Below are positions 31,807 through 38,887 of a stretch of 38,887 nt of DNA, piece after piece; within the stretch, counting starts at the first letter, position 1; the number at the start of each line of letters is the position of its first letter. Position numbers and translations under genes: made by a program. The notes under the pieces are model-generated. The model saw only the letters and a list, made by a program, of their open reading frames with translations, was not told where the DNA came from and did no database searches. The stretch is from Chloroflexota bacterium (GTDB lineage: Bacteria; Chloroflexota; Limnocylindria; Limnocylindrales; CSP1-4): NCBI GenBank assembly GCA_021802825.1, contig JAJZRG010000033.1:1-38887 (forward strand), in the 5' to 3' direction.

Positions 31807-31828
31807 GGCCCCGAGACGTCTCGGGGCC
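31807..31828 (-). terminator. 22-bp perfect palindrome, probable terminator
   Basis: Each half is GGCCCCGAGAC (31807-31817) followed by its exact complement; as RNA it folds to a 9-bp GC-rich stem with a 4-nt loop. It begins 15 bp past the stop of the ABC permease, the last gene of the NEW3-ABC operon. Confidence 0.6.
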
Positions 31829-31843
31829 CGAGCAGCCAGAGCG

Positions 31844-32881
31844 CTACGCGCGAACCTCTTGGCGGAGGAAGAGCACATAGGCGAGGGCGAACAGCAGCAC
31901 CGTGAGCGCCACGAGCGCCACGAGCTGCGGCCACACCAGCAGGATGCTCTGGTCGAGCGTGAGCAGCGAGGGGATCTGCTGCCGGCTGCTGGTGTCCTGC
32001 CCGGCGTTGGTGATGATGAGGGCGTTCGTGCGCGGGTCGAGCACCGCCTGCATGACGTCCTGGTAGAGCTGTGCCGGCGAGAGCCGGAGGAACAGCTGCT
32101 GCGCTGAGAAGGCCGAGTACTGCGCCGACTGGGCCGCGGAGCTGTCGATCGGGAAGAAGAACGCCGCCGCCACCTTGATCAGGAAGGTTCCGACCACCGA
32201 GACCGCGAGCCACACCCCGAAGCCAATCAGCGCGGCAGTCGCGGTGCTGCGGATCGCCACCGACAGCAGGAGCGCGAACGCGAGCCAGAAGGAGGCGTAG
32301 AGCACGGTCGTGATGAGCCACACGGCCATGCGCGCGAGGTCCTCCGCGGTGGGGACGATCCCGAGGCGCAGGATCCCGATCGCGGTCACCAGCAGCACCA
32401 GCGTGAGCACCATCACGAAGATCACGGAGATGCCGGCCACGAACTTGCCGTTGATCACGTCGTCGCGGTGGACCGGCTGCGCGAGCAGCCGTGAGAGCGT
32501 TCCCTGGCTGCGCTCGGAGTTGATCCCGTCGAAACCGAAGGCGATGCCGACGAGCGGCACGAGCAGCAGGACCAGCGCGACCATCGCGATGCCGTTGAAC
32601 GAGCTGGCCCCGTGCGTGAACAGGGCGAGGAACACCAGCGGGTTGCTCGCGTTCGTCTGGGACGCGACCGACGTGATGTCGTTCGCCGAGAAGTACATCG
32701 GCAGGACTGAGAGGGCGGCGATGACGAGCAGCAGCACGAAGAACCGCCAACTTGCGATGTGGTCGGCGAGCTCCTTGGCCGCGATCGTCCGCCAGCCGCC
32801 CGACGGAGACCGCTCTGCGCGGCGAGCGCTAGCGCGCTTCTTGCGCGTGGGGGTGGTGCCGGCGGTGTCAGCGGCGGCCAT
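31844..32881 (-). CDS. ABC-2 type transporter permease
   Basis: A 345-aa integral membrane subunit of the ABC-2/NosY-like type. After a basic N-terminal tail (RKKRASARRAERS) and ELADHIASWRFFVLL, about six TM segments are visible, with a large extracytoplasmic loop between TM1 and TM2 (residues about 65-95) and another (about 250-310) before the last. The typical cytoplasmic motif GINSERSQGTLSRLLAQPVHRDDVINGKF is present. The ATG at 32881 overlaps the stop of the ATPase gene by 14 bp, so the two are coupled. A palindromic terminator follows. Together with the ATPase it likely exports or extracts an envelope component; the substrate is unknown. Confidence 0.9.
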   Translation of the reverse strand: MAAADTAGTTPTRKKRASARRAERSPSGGWRTIAAKELADHIASWRFFVLLLVIAALSVLPMYFSANDITSVASQTNASNPLVFLALFTHGASSFNGIAMVALVLLLVPLVGIAFGFDGINSERSQGTLSRLLAQPVHRDDVINGKFVAGISVIFVMVLTLVLLVTAIGILRLGIVPTAEDLARMAVWLITTVLYASFWLAFALLLSVAIRSTATAALIGFGVWLAVSVVGTFLIKVAAAFFFPIDSSAAQSAQYSAFSAQQLFLRLSPAQLYQDVMQAVLDPRTNALIITNAGQDTSSRQQIPSLLTLDQSILLVWPQLVALVALTVLLFALAYVLFLRQEVRA

Positions 32882-34094
32882 CGATACCCTCCGGGACGAA
32901 GCGACGGTACAGCTCCAGCAGGTCGGTGCCCCGCCGTCGCAAATGGGTGATCGGCAGGTGGGCTGCCGCGAGGGCGGTCGCCAGCGGCGCTGCGACGTCG
33001 TGGCTGGCCGAGACGATCCGGATGTGCTCGAGTCGCTCATCGGGCCTGACGGCCGTGACGCCCGGGATCGCCAGCGCCACCGGGTCGATCGCCGCGGGCT
33101 GACCCACCACAGCCACCTCGAGTTCCACGCCCGCATCGGCGCCCACGAGCTCGTCGAGCGGACCCGCGGCCACAAGCTTGCCCTTCGAGTAGAACCCCAC
33201 CCGGTCGCACAGGGACTGCACCTGGCCGAGGATGTGCGATGAGAGCAGGACCGTGAGGTTGAGTTCGTTGACGAGCCGCCGGAGCAATCCCAGCAGCTCC
33301 TCGACGCCCGAGGGGTCGATCGCGATGGTGGGCTCATCGAGGATGAGCACCGAAGGGCTCTTGACCAGGGCGTCGGCGATGCCGAGCCGCTGGCGCATCC
33401 CTCGGGAGTAGGTGTCGGCCCGCTTGTTCGCGGCGTCCTCGAGGCGGACCTCGTGGAGAAGCTCGTCGATGCGGGCATCGGCCTGACGTCGCGGGATCCC
33501 GTTGAGGCGCGCCGTGTAGCGCAGGTTCTCGCGGCCGGTCAGGCTGCCGTAGAAGCCCACGTTGTCGGGCAGGTAGCCCACCTGGCGCTTGATCGCAAGG
33601 GGCTCGCGTGTCGGGTCGAGCCCGAGGACGCGGACCACACCGCGCGTCGGCTCCGTGAGCCCCAGCAGCATGAGCACGGTGGTCGTCTTGCCGGCGCCGT
33701 TGGGCCCCAGCAGGCCGAACACCTCGCCCTTGTGGATCGTGAGATCGAGCGAGTCCACCGCGGTGAACTCGCCGTACTTCTTGGTCAACCGACGCGTCAC
33801 GATCACCGCGTCCTCGGGCACGTCGGCCAGCAGCTCCGCGACGGTGCGGCGGCGGCGCTTCGGGCGATCCTCGTCGGCGGTGACCGTCGCTGACTCCACC
33901 TCCCAGGGCCGAACGACGTGCCCGTCCTCGTTGGGCAGGCTGGACGCCTCGTCCGGATCCGCGGGCGGCCGGCCGCCGATCGGTCCGGCCTGGTCGAGCG
34001 TCCTGGGTCTCGCGTTCAGGCCCGCCGTCGATCGTGGTCGATGGCGTTGCACGCCACGCCGCGGCTCGGGCGGGGGCGTCCGGTCCTCGGTCAT
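32868..34094 (-). CDS. ABC transporter ATP-binding protein
   Basis: A 408-aa ABC ATPase with Walker A GPNGAGKTT (130-138), signature YSRGMRQRLGIADAL (229-243), Walker B VLILDEPTIAIDP and switch histidine SSHILGQV. The Q-loop position reads GYLPDNVGFYGSLT, the NosF/CcmA-like variant. Unusual: about 95 extra residues precede the ATPase core, polar and Arg/Pro-rich (with EDRPKRRRRTVAELLADVPED), possibly a cytoplasmic docking segment. It starts 4 bp after the NEW3 protein's stop and overlaps the permease by 14 bp, forming a three-gene operon. Confidence 0.93.
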   Translation of the reverse strand: MTEDRTPPPEPRRGVQRHRPRSTAGLNARPRTLDQAGPIGGRPPADPDEASSLPNEDGHVVRPWEVESATVTADEDRPKRRRRTVAELLADVPEDAVIVTRRLTKKYGEFTAVDSLDLTIHKGEVFGLLGPNGAGKTTTVLMLLGLTEPTRGVVRVLGLDPTREPLAIKRQVGYLPDNVGFYGSLTGRENLRYTARLNGIPRRQADARIDELLHEVRLEDAANKRADTYSRGMRQRLGIADALVKSPSVLILDEPTIAIDPSGVEELLGLLRRLVNELNLTVLLSSHILGQVQSLCDRVGFYSKGKLVAAGPLDELVGADAGVELEVAVVGQPAAIDPVALAIPGVTAVRPDERLEHIRIVSASHDVAAPLATALAAAHLPITHLRRRGTDLLELYRRFVPEGIDGRR

Positions 34095-34098
34095 CGCG

Positions 34099-35310
34099 TT
34101 ACCGCCGCCCGTACGTCCGGAAGACCCAATACAGGCCGACGAACGTCGCCAGCAGCAGCACCACGCCCGCGATCCACCAGAACTGCGGCGTCTCGACGCG
34201 CACGCGGATGTCCACGGAGCCGTTCGCCTCGGCTCCGGTGACCTTCATCGTCACAACGTAGTCGCCCGCGATCGCGTCCTTCGAGGGCGTGATCTTGGCG
34301 GTGAACGTCTGCGTGTTGTTGGCGTTGCCGGACGGAATCGCCTCCACCTTGGCGGGGTCGAACGTGACGGTCCAGCCCGTGGGCGCGGTCGCGGTCGCCT
34401 GGACTTGCGTCACCGGCGCGGTGCCGGTGTTGGTGGCCACGATCTGGAAGTCCTTCTCCGTGCCCGCGTTGGCGGTTGTGGACAGGACCTGGTCCGGGGT
34501 GGACACGCTGAGCGCGTAGCTGCCCGTGATCGTGACCTGGAGGTCGGCCTCGGCGGTCTTGCCGCCGCCGGACACGGTCACGACGATCGGGACGGTGCCG
34601 GCGGCGGCATTCGGATCGGGCGTGACCGTCACCGAGAGCGTCGCCGAGCTGCCCGCATCCACCTGCAGCGTGCTCGCGGTCGAGGACGCGGACGGCTTGG
34701 CCGTGACGGTCCAGCCAGGGGCCGGGCTCTTGGCATTCCAGGTGAAGGTGCCCGCCGTCGGCGTGTCGTTCTTGAGCGTCAGGCTGAAGCTGAAGGTCTG
34801 GCTGGACGGGCCGGCCTGCTGCGGGAAGTCGGCGGTGAGCGAGATCGTGCCGCCAGCGGCGGACTCGACCTTCACCTTGACGACGAGCGTGGCGGTCTCC
34901 CCGTTGTCGCCCATGGCCGTGAGCGTGATGGGGTACTCATTGGCTGCGGCGTCCGAGGGGACATCGGCCGAGAACTGGACGTCCGGCGCGTTCGCCGGCT
35001 TGTCGTTGGCGACGTACACGCTGCCGATCACCGAGCCGCCGCCACGGAAGCGGTTGGCCCAGCCATTGGGGGCGCCGGTTGCCTTGAGGCTCACGCTGGT
35101 GGGCGAGCCCGACGTTAGGGTGAGCTTGAAGGTCGCCGATGAGCCGGGCTCGGCGACGATCTCCGGGTAGGGCGTCGTGATCGCGAGCTTCCCGGCTGCG
35201 CCCGCCAGAGGAGCCGCGGGCCCCGCGACGAGGGCGAGGACGCCGAGGACGAGGGCGATCCGTGAGGTCAGGCTGACCCGACCCGGACGCCGGGAAACGC
35301 GATCCGACAT
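34099..35310 (-). CDS. NEW3-domain secreted, membrane-anchored protein
   Basis: A 403-aa surface protein: signal peptide (SLTSRIALVLGVLALVAGPAAPLAGA), three Ig-like NEW3-type beta domains (about 40-150, 155-260, 265-370; recurrent signatures PNGWANRF, APGWTVTAKPS, APTGWTVTFDP), and a C-terminal TM (about 378-397, WWIAGVVLLLATFVGLYWVF) with a short RTYGRR tail. Start ATG 35310 has GGAG seven bases upstream; a TATCAT -10-like hexamer lies about 80 bp upstream on the minus strand. First gene of the operon with the ABC ATPase and permease. NEW3-ABC neighbourhoods recur in Chloroflexota and Firmicutes; the NEW3 protein presumably serves as extracytoplasmic partner of the transporter. Confidence 0.9.
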   Translation of the reverse strand: MSDRVSRRPGRVSLTSRIALVLGVLALVAGPAAPLAGAAGKLAITTPYPEIVAEPGSSATFKLTLTSGSPTSVSLKATGAPNGWANRFRGGGSVIGSVYVANDKPANAPDVQFSADVPSDAAANEYPITLTAMGDNGETATLVVKVKVESAAGGTISLTADFPQQAGPSSQTFSFSLTLKNDTPTAGTFTWNAKSPAPGWTVTAKPSASSTASTLQVDAGSSATLSVTVTPDPNAAAGTVPIVVTVSGGGKTAEADLQVTITGSYALSVSTPDQVLSTTANAGTEKDFQIVATNTGTAPVTQVQATATAPTGWTVTFDPAKVEAIPSGNANNTQTFTAKITPSKDAIAGDYVVTMKVTGAEANGSVDIRVRVETPQFWWIAGVVLLLATFVGLYWVFRTYGRR

Positions 35311-35464
35311 GCGCTGTCTCCAAGAGCGGGAAGGTGAACTCGGTCACACAGCAGAGCCCGGCCCCTCACCAGTGCTCCGCGGCAGGGATGATATGGCGAA
35401 TTGTCTGAGGAATGCCTGAGAGGGGATGGCGGCCACCTCAGGCCGGCTCGGCCCCCAGTCAGTG

Positions 35465-38320
35465 TCAGGTCGGCGCCGCTGACGCCGTCGGCTTCGGCGT
35501 GGGCGTGGGCGCCGGGGTCGGCGTCGGCGTCGGTGCTGGCGTCGGCGGTGGCAGCGAGGGTTCGCTGGGTGACGGCGATTCGGAGGGCAGCGACGGGGAC
35601 GGCGAGGCGGATGGCGATTCCGAGGGCGAGGCGGACGGCGACGGGCAGAGGACCGACGCACCCGGGGCACCGGAACCGGCGTCGGACGGAAGGGCCGACC
35701 CGCCGGGGATCTGGGAGGCGCAGGGGTCGAAGCTCGGGCTGGGCGACGGCGAGCCGCAGCCCGAGCCGTCGACCAGCGGGCCCCAAGACCGGCCGTACGG
35801 GTTGAACTGGCCGTTGTAGAAGTACGAGGTGCGGGTCCCCTTGGGCCCGCCGCTCACAAACACCCCCTTCTGCGCTCGCTTTAGCCATGCCCGGTCCGCC
35901 GCCAGCCAGGCGGGGTTGTCCTTCTCGAACCCGATGCTCGTGAGCACCGAGTCACCGCACGTGTTGGCGGGGAGCGCGGAGGTCGGTGCCGTGCCGGGCA
36001 GGAACAGCTGGGTCACCTGGGGTCCGCTGCCGGAGGCGAGCGTCCCCGTCCAGGGGTCCACCGCCGCCTGGTCCAGCCCGCTGGGCTTGGGGAACCCGTT
36101 GAGGCTCCAGCTCTTGGTGGCCTCCTGCAGGAACCCCTGCCAGACGTAGGTCGTGACGTCGATGGAGAAGACCGGGTTCGAAGCGTTCGAGACCACCGAG
36201 TTGTCGGAGTTCCCGTTCCACGCGCCCACGGCGAGCGCGTATTCGCCCTTCGTCCGGTCCGCTGCCGACGGGACCCCGATGTAGCCGAAGGCGCTGAGGT
36301 CCTTGGCGTCGTTGTTGGTGCCAGTCTTGAGTGTCGCCGGCCGGTGCTGACCACTGCCGTTCGTGAGCTCGAACTGCCCCCAGTAGGGGTTGATCGACGG
36401 GTTCGTGTTGCCGGCCAGCGTGTCGGTGATGATGTAGGCGGCCGCCGGGTCGACGGCCTGCGTGGTCGGTCGCTTGGTCAGGTCGGTGTTGTCGACGAGC
36501 ACGGTCCCGCTGGGGTCGATCACCTTGCGCAGGGTCGTCTGGTCCACGAGCTGGCCGTTGTCGGCGAGCGTGCCGTACGCGCGCACCAGGTCGATCGGGT
36601 GGACCTCGGCCACGCCGAGCGCGAAGGAGAGCCCGGCATTGGTCTTGCCATTGAGGAAGTTGACGCCCATCGCCTCGGCCTGGGCCTCCACGCGGGGCAC
36701 GCCGACGAGCGAGAGCGCCTTGACTGCCGGGATGTTGAGCGAGAAGCGCAGGGCGTCCTGCATCCGGACGGGGCCTCGCTCAAGCATGTCCGCGTCGGTG
36801 GGGATGTAGCCGCCGCCCATGTCGGTGGTCACGTCCATGAACACCGAGCCCGCGGTGAAGAACCGTCCGGCGATGCCCGTCGCGTACATGATCGGCTTGA
36901 AGGCCGACCCCGGCTGGCGCCAGCCATTGGCGAGCACGTCGAACTTGGGCTGGAACTTCTTCGTGGCCTTGGTCGCGGTGGCGTCCGCCGAGCCCACGTA
37001 GGCGATGATCTCGCCCGACTGGTAGTCCTGCGCAATCAGGGCGCCGTTGTAGAGCGACTTGTTGGCGAGGTTGGCCATCCAGCTCCGATAGGGGACGCCG
37101 ATGGACTTCGCGTAGGCCTTCGGGTTGGACTGGTGCGGCAGGATCGTCGCGGCCTTCACCCACTTCTCGGCGATCTTCTGGAGCTTGTAGTCCAGCGTGG
37201 TGGTGATCGACAGGCCGCCGCGCTCGAGGATCGGACACGTGCCCACGCCCTGGCCGCACAGCCGCGTCGCCAGCTCCTTGCGCACCTGGTAGACGAACTG
37301 CGACGCGAGCCACGGCCTGTCCTGCTGCGAGACGAGGATCACAGGCTCCTGCTTGGCGGCAGCGAAGTCGGCCGCGGTGGGCTGTCGGCCGGCGGCTGCC
37401 AGGAGCGGCGTGCGGCCCGAGGCCATCAGGTCGAGCACGGCGTTCCGACGCTGGACGATGGGGGAGTCCTGGGGCACCTCGAGGTGCGAGGGGCAGTTGG
37501 AGGTCGCTGGGTCGAGCGTCGGGTCCGAGTTGCAGACCTCCTGCGCGTTCTTCGCCAGGTCGTAGTAGTCGGGCGCCTGGGGAATCGCCGCGATGATCGC
37601 CGCCTGCGCCAGCGTCAGCTTGTCCTTCTGCTTAGGGTCCGTCAGGTCGATCCCGAAGTAGCCCTTGACGGCGGCCGCGACGCCGTACGTGTCGTTGCCG
37701 TAGTAGTTCTGGTTCAGGTAGGCGGCGATGATCCGCTGCTTTCCGGCCACTCCCGGGTAGGCCTGGGTCACGCGGATGGACTGGATGATCTCCTTGAGCT
37801 TCCGGGTCACGGTAGGCTCGGTCTGAGGTGTGCCGTTGTCGGTGAGCAGGCGCTGGCGCACGAGCTGCTGCGTGATCGTCGAGCCGCCCCGCGGCCGCCC
37901 GCGGAGCGCGTCGAACCCGGACGCGAGGATTCCAACGGGGTCGAAGCCGGAGTTGTCCCAGAAGGTGCTGTCCTCGACCGCGGTCGTCGCGTCCACGATC
38001 GCGGCCGGGATGTCCTTGTACTCGAGGACGGTGCGGTTCTCGGTGCCGAACGTCGCGAGCTGCGTCGTGCCGTCGCGGGCGTAGACCACCGACTGCTGGA
38101 TCAGCTGCATCTGCTCGAGGGCGTTCGGCCCGGGCAAGTTCGAGCTGAGGCCGACGTACAGGCCGACGGCGGCGACGGCGCCGACCATGCCCAGGAAGGC
38201 AAGGACGGCGAACAGGAAGAGGCTCATGCGCGTCGCCGCGCCCACGCTGCGGCGACGTCGCCGCGGCGGCTCGGAAGCGGTGGCCCAGTCGCGGGGCCCG
38301 GCTGAATCGTCGTACTGCAT
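35465..38320 (-). CDS. class A penicillin-binding protein (PBP1A-like)
   Basis: A 951-aa bifunctional peptidoglycan synthase. Short basic cytoplasmic tail (RRRRRSVG), one TM (about 33-56), glycosyltransferase domain with catalytic Glu116 in AVEDSTFWDNSGFDPVGI and GGSTITQQLVRQ, then the transpeptidase with Ser472 (GSAFK, SxxK), SLN (527-529) and KTGT (665-668). The C-terminal about 110 residues are a low-complexity Ser/Pro then Pro/Thr tail (SPSPSPS, PTPAPTPTPTPAP) ending the protein, likely a cell-wall-spanning spacer. ATG 38320 is preferred; an upstream open frame overlaps mscL and is a shadow. Cysteine pairs (NSDPTLDPATSNC, CGQGVGTC) suggest disulfides in the extracellular part. Confidence 0.95.
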   Translation of the reverse strand: MQYDDSAGPRDWATASEPPRRRRRSVGAATRMSLFLFAVLAFLGMVGAVAAVGLYVGLSSNLPGPNALEQMQLIQQSVVYARDGTTQLATFGTENRTVLEYKDIPAAIVDATTAVEDSTFWDNSGFDPVGILASGFDALRGRPRGGSTITQQLVRQRLLTDNGTPQTEPTVTRKLKEIIQSIRVTQAYPGVAGKQRIIAAYLNQNYYGNDTYGVAAAVKGYFGIDLTDPKQKDKLTLAQAAIIAAIPQAPDYYDLAKNAQEVCNSDPTLDPATSNCPSHLEVPQDSPIVQRRNAVLDLMASGRTPLLAAAGRQPTAADFAAAKQEPVILVSQQDRPWLASQFVYQVRKELATRLCGQGVGTCPILERGGLSITTTLDYKLQKIAEKWVKAATILPHQSNPKAYAKSIGVPYRSWMANLANKSLYNGALIAQDYQSGEIIAYVGSADATATKATKKFQPKFDVLANGWRQPGSAFKPIMYATGIAGRFFTAGSVFMDVTTDMGGGYIPTDADMLERGPVRMQDALRFSLNIPAVKALSLVGVPRVEAQAEAMGVNFLNGKTNAGLSFALGVAEVHPIDLVRAYGTLADNGQLVDQTTLRKVIDPSGTVLVDNTDLTKRPTTQAVDPAAAYIITDTLAGNTNPSINPYWGQFELTNGSGQHRPATLKTGTNNDAKDLSAFGYIGVPSAADRTKGEYALAVGAWNGNSDNSVVSNASNPVFSIDVTTYVWQGFLQEATKSWSLNGFPKPSGLDQAAVDPWTGTLASGSGPQVTQLFLPGTAPTSALPANTCGDSVLTSIGFEKDNPAWLAADRAWLKRAQKGVFVSGGPKGTRTSYFYNGQFNPYGRSWGPLVDGSGCGSPSPSPSFDPCASQIPGGSALPSDAGSGAPGASVLCPSPSASPSESPSASPSPSLPSESPSPSEPSLPPPTPAPTPTPTPAPTPTPKPTASAAPT

Positions 38321-38427
38321 CGCGGGAAAGGATGCCCCGCCCGCGTCGATCGTGCTGGCGGGACCGCGTAGTCGGCGGGCTGCGGGTGGCCTCGGCCGTG
38401 CGGGGGGCGCCCGACGAGGCGTCCCGA

Positions 38428-38802
38428 TCAGCCCTTGCGGAGCTCGTCGCGGATCTCGGTCAGCAGCACCACCTCGTCCGACGGGCCAGCCGGCTCGGCG
38501 GGCTTCTCGCGGATCAGGAGCCTGGCGATCCAGAACACGACGAACGCCACGACGATGAACGCGATCACGAGCGACAGGAAGTTCCCGTACCGGATCGCGA
38601 TCTCCTTGTCGGTGCCCGCGTTCGCGAGCACCCACTTGATGGTGCTGAAGTCCACATTGCCCAGGAGCAGCCCGATGGGCGGCATGATGATGTCCTTGAC
38701 CAGCGAGGTGACGACGTTGCCGAGGGCGGTGCCGATGACCACGCCGATCGCCAGCGCCAGGGCGTTGGTCTTGGTAAGGAACGTCTTGAACTCGCTGAAC
38801 AT
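38428..38802 (-). CDS. mscL: large-conductance mechanosensitive channel
   Basis: A 124-aa MscL homologue that opens on membrane tension to release solutes during osmotic downshock. Family features: N-terminal amphipathic MFSEFKTFLTKTNALALAIGVVIG, TM1 with TALGNVVTSLVKDIIMPPIG, periplasmic loop, TM2 (LSLVIAFIVVAFVVFWIARLL) and a charged C-terminal helix (VVLLTEIRDELRKG). The ATG at 38802 is chosen because GGAGG lies 8 nt upstream; the in-frame GTG at 38811 overlaps that ribosome-binding site. Same strand as the PBP gene, 107 bp apart. Confidence 0.95.
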   Translation of the reverse strand: MFSEFKTFLTKTNALALAIGVVIGTALGNVVTSLVKDIIMPPIGLLLGNVDFSTIKWVLANAGTDKEIAIRYGNFLSLVIAFIVVAFVVFWIARLLIREKPAEPAGPSDEVVLLTEIRDELRKG

Positions 38803-38887
38803 GGCGCGCACCTCCCTGCAGCCGATCTGCCGTCCGGCGCCGCTACGGTAACGCGCGGAGCGGCCGCCTACAGCCCGAAGAGATCGG

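Noticed and set aside
1..38887. Defence island, prophage, transposon or CRISPR
   Set aside because: No transposase, integrase, phage structural gene, Cas-like protein or regular repeat-spacer array is visible.

Overview
The window is very GC-rich (roughly 70% by eye), tightly packed chromosomal DNA from a free-living bacterium. Several traits point to a high-GC Chloroflexota lineage (Limnocylindria/Ellin6529 type), with an actinobacterium as the alternative: F420 genes (a CofD/FbiA 2-phospho-L-lactate transferase beside an F420/FMN split-barrel protein), the DUF3090 + SCO1664-family pair, a homodimeric AceE-type pyruvate dehydrogenase E1, a divergent MarR/YceI pair, and frequent GTG starts. 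The assignment is inferred from gene content. There is no rRNA or tRNA gene, and I see no CRISPR array, insertion sequence or phage gene.

Layout. 1-5.5 kb: F420 genes, a small membrane protein, an inositol-monophosphatase-family enzyme, a stand-alone 5'-3' exonuclease, nicotinamidase, and an orphan OmpR/KdpE-like response regulator. 5.8-8.5 kb: aceE. 8.5-9.1 kb: a non-coding stretch with a tandem repeat, a 16-bp-stem hairpin and a palindrome overlapping a promoter-like sequence. 9.1-15 kb: FTR1-type iron permease, secreted quinoprotein sugar dehydrogenase, DUF72 protein, MarR repressor divergent from YceI, and a class V aminotransferase fold protein that lacks the cysteine of cysteine desulfurases. 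15-18.5 kb: a large MASE3-PAS-PAS-GAF hybrid histidine kinase. 18.5-23.1 kb: a guanidino-modifying hydrolase coupled to an M20 amidohydrolase, then DUF1992 and GNAT genes overlapping by 4 bp, converging on a class III aminotransferase. 23.1-24.9 kb: a low-density stretch with a 62-aa zinc ribbon, very small membrane or secreted ORFs and frame-broken remnants.

From 24.2 kb to the right end every confident gene is on the minus strand. An AGPS-like FAD oxidase and FGGY kinase share a 4-bp overlap. A 460-bp gap holds two diverged copies of a 56-bp sequence in inverted orientation. Then follow, in minus-strand transcription order, a five-TM molybdopterin oxidoreductase with an internal twin-arginine motif, DUF3090 and the SCO1664 kinase-like protein; a NEW3-domain protein, ABC ATPase and ABC-2 permease operon; a class A penicillin-binding protein with a long Pro/Ser/Thr tail; and MscL.

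Most genes are ordinary housekeeping or envelope functions. The items I consider most worth following are the Sec/Tat hybrid Mo-enzyme with its upstream palindrome, the DUF3090/SCO1664 pair, the oxidase-kinase couple, the cysteine-less 'cysteine desulfurase', the inverted 56-bp repeat pair, and the operator-like palindromes upstream of the iron permease, YceI and the hybrid kinase. I did not find a clear-cut new defence or mobile system.
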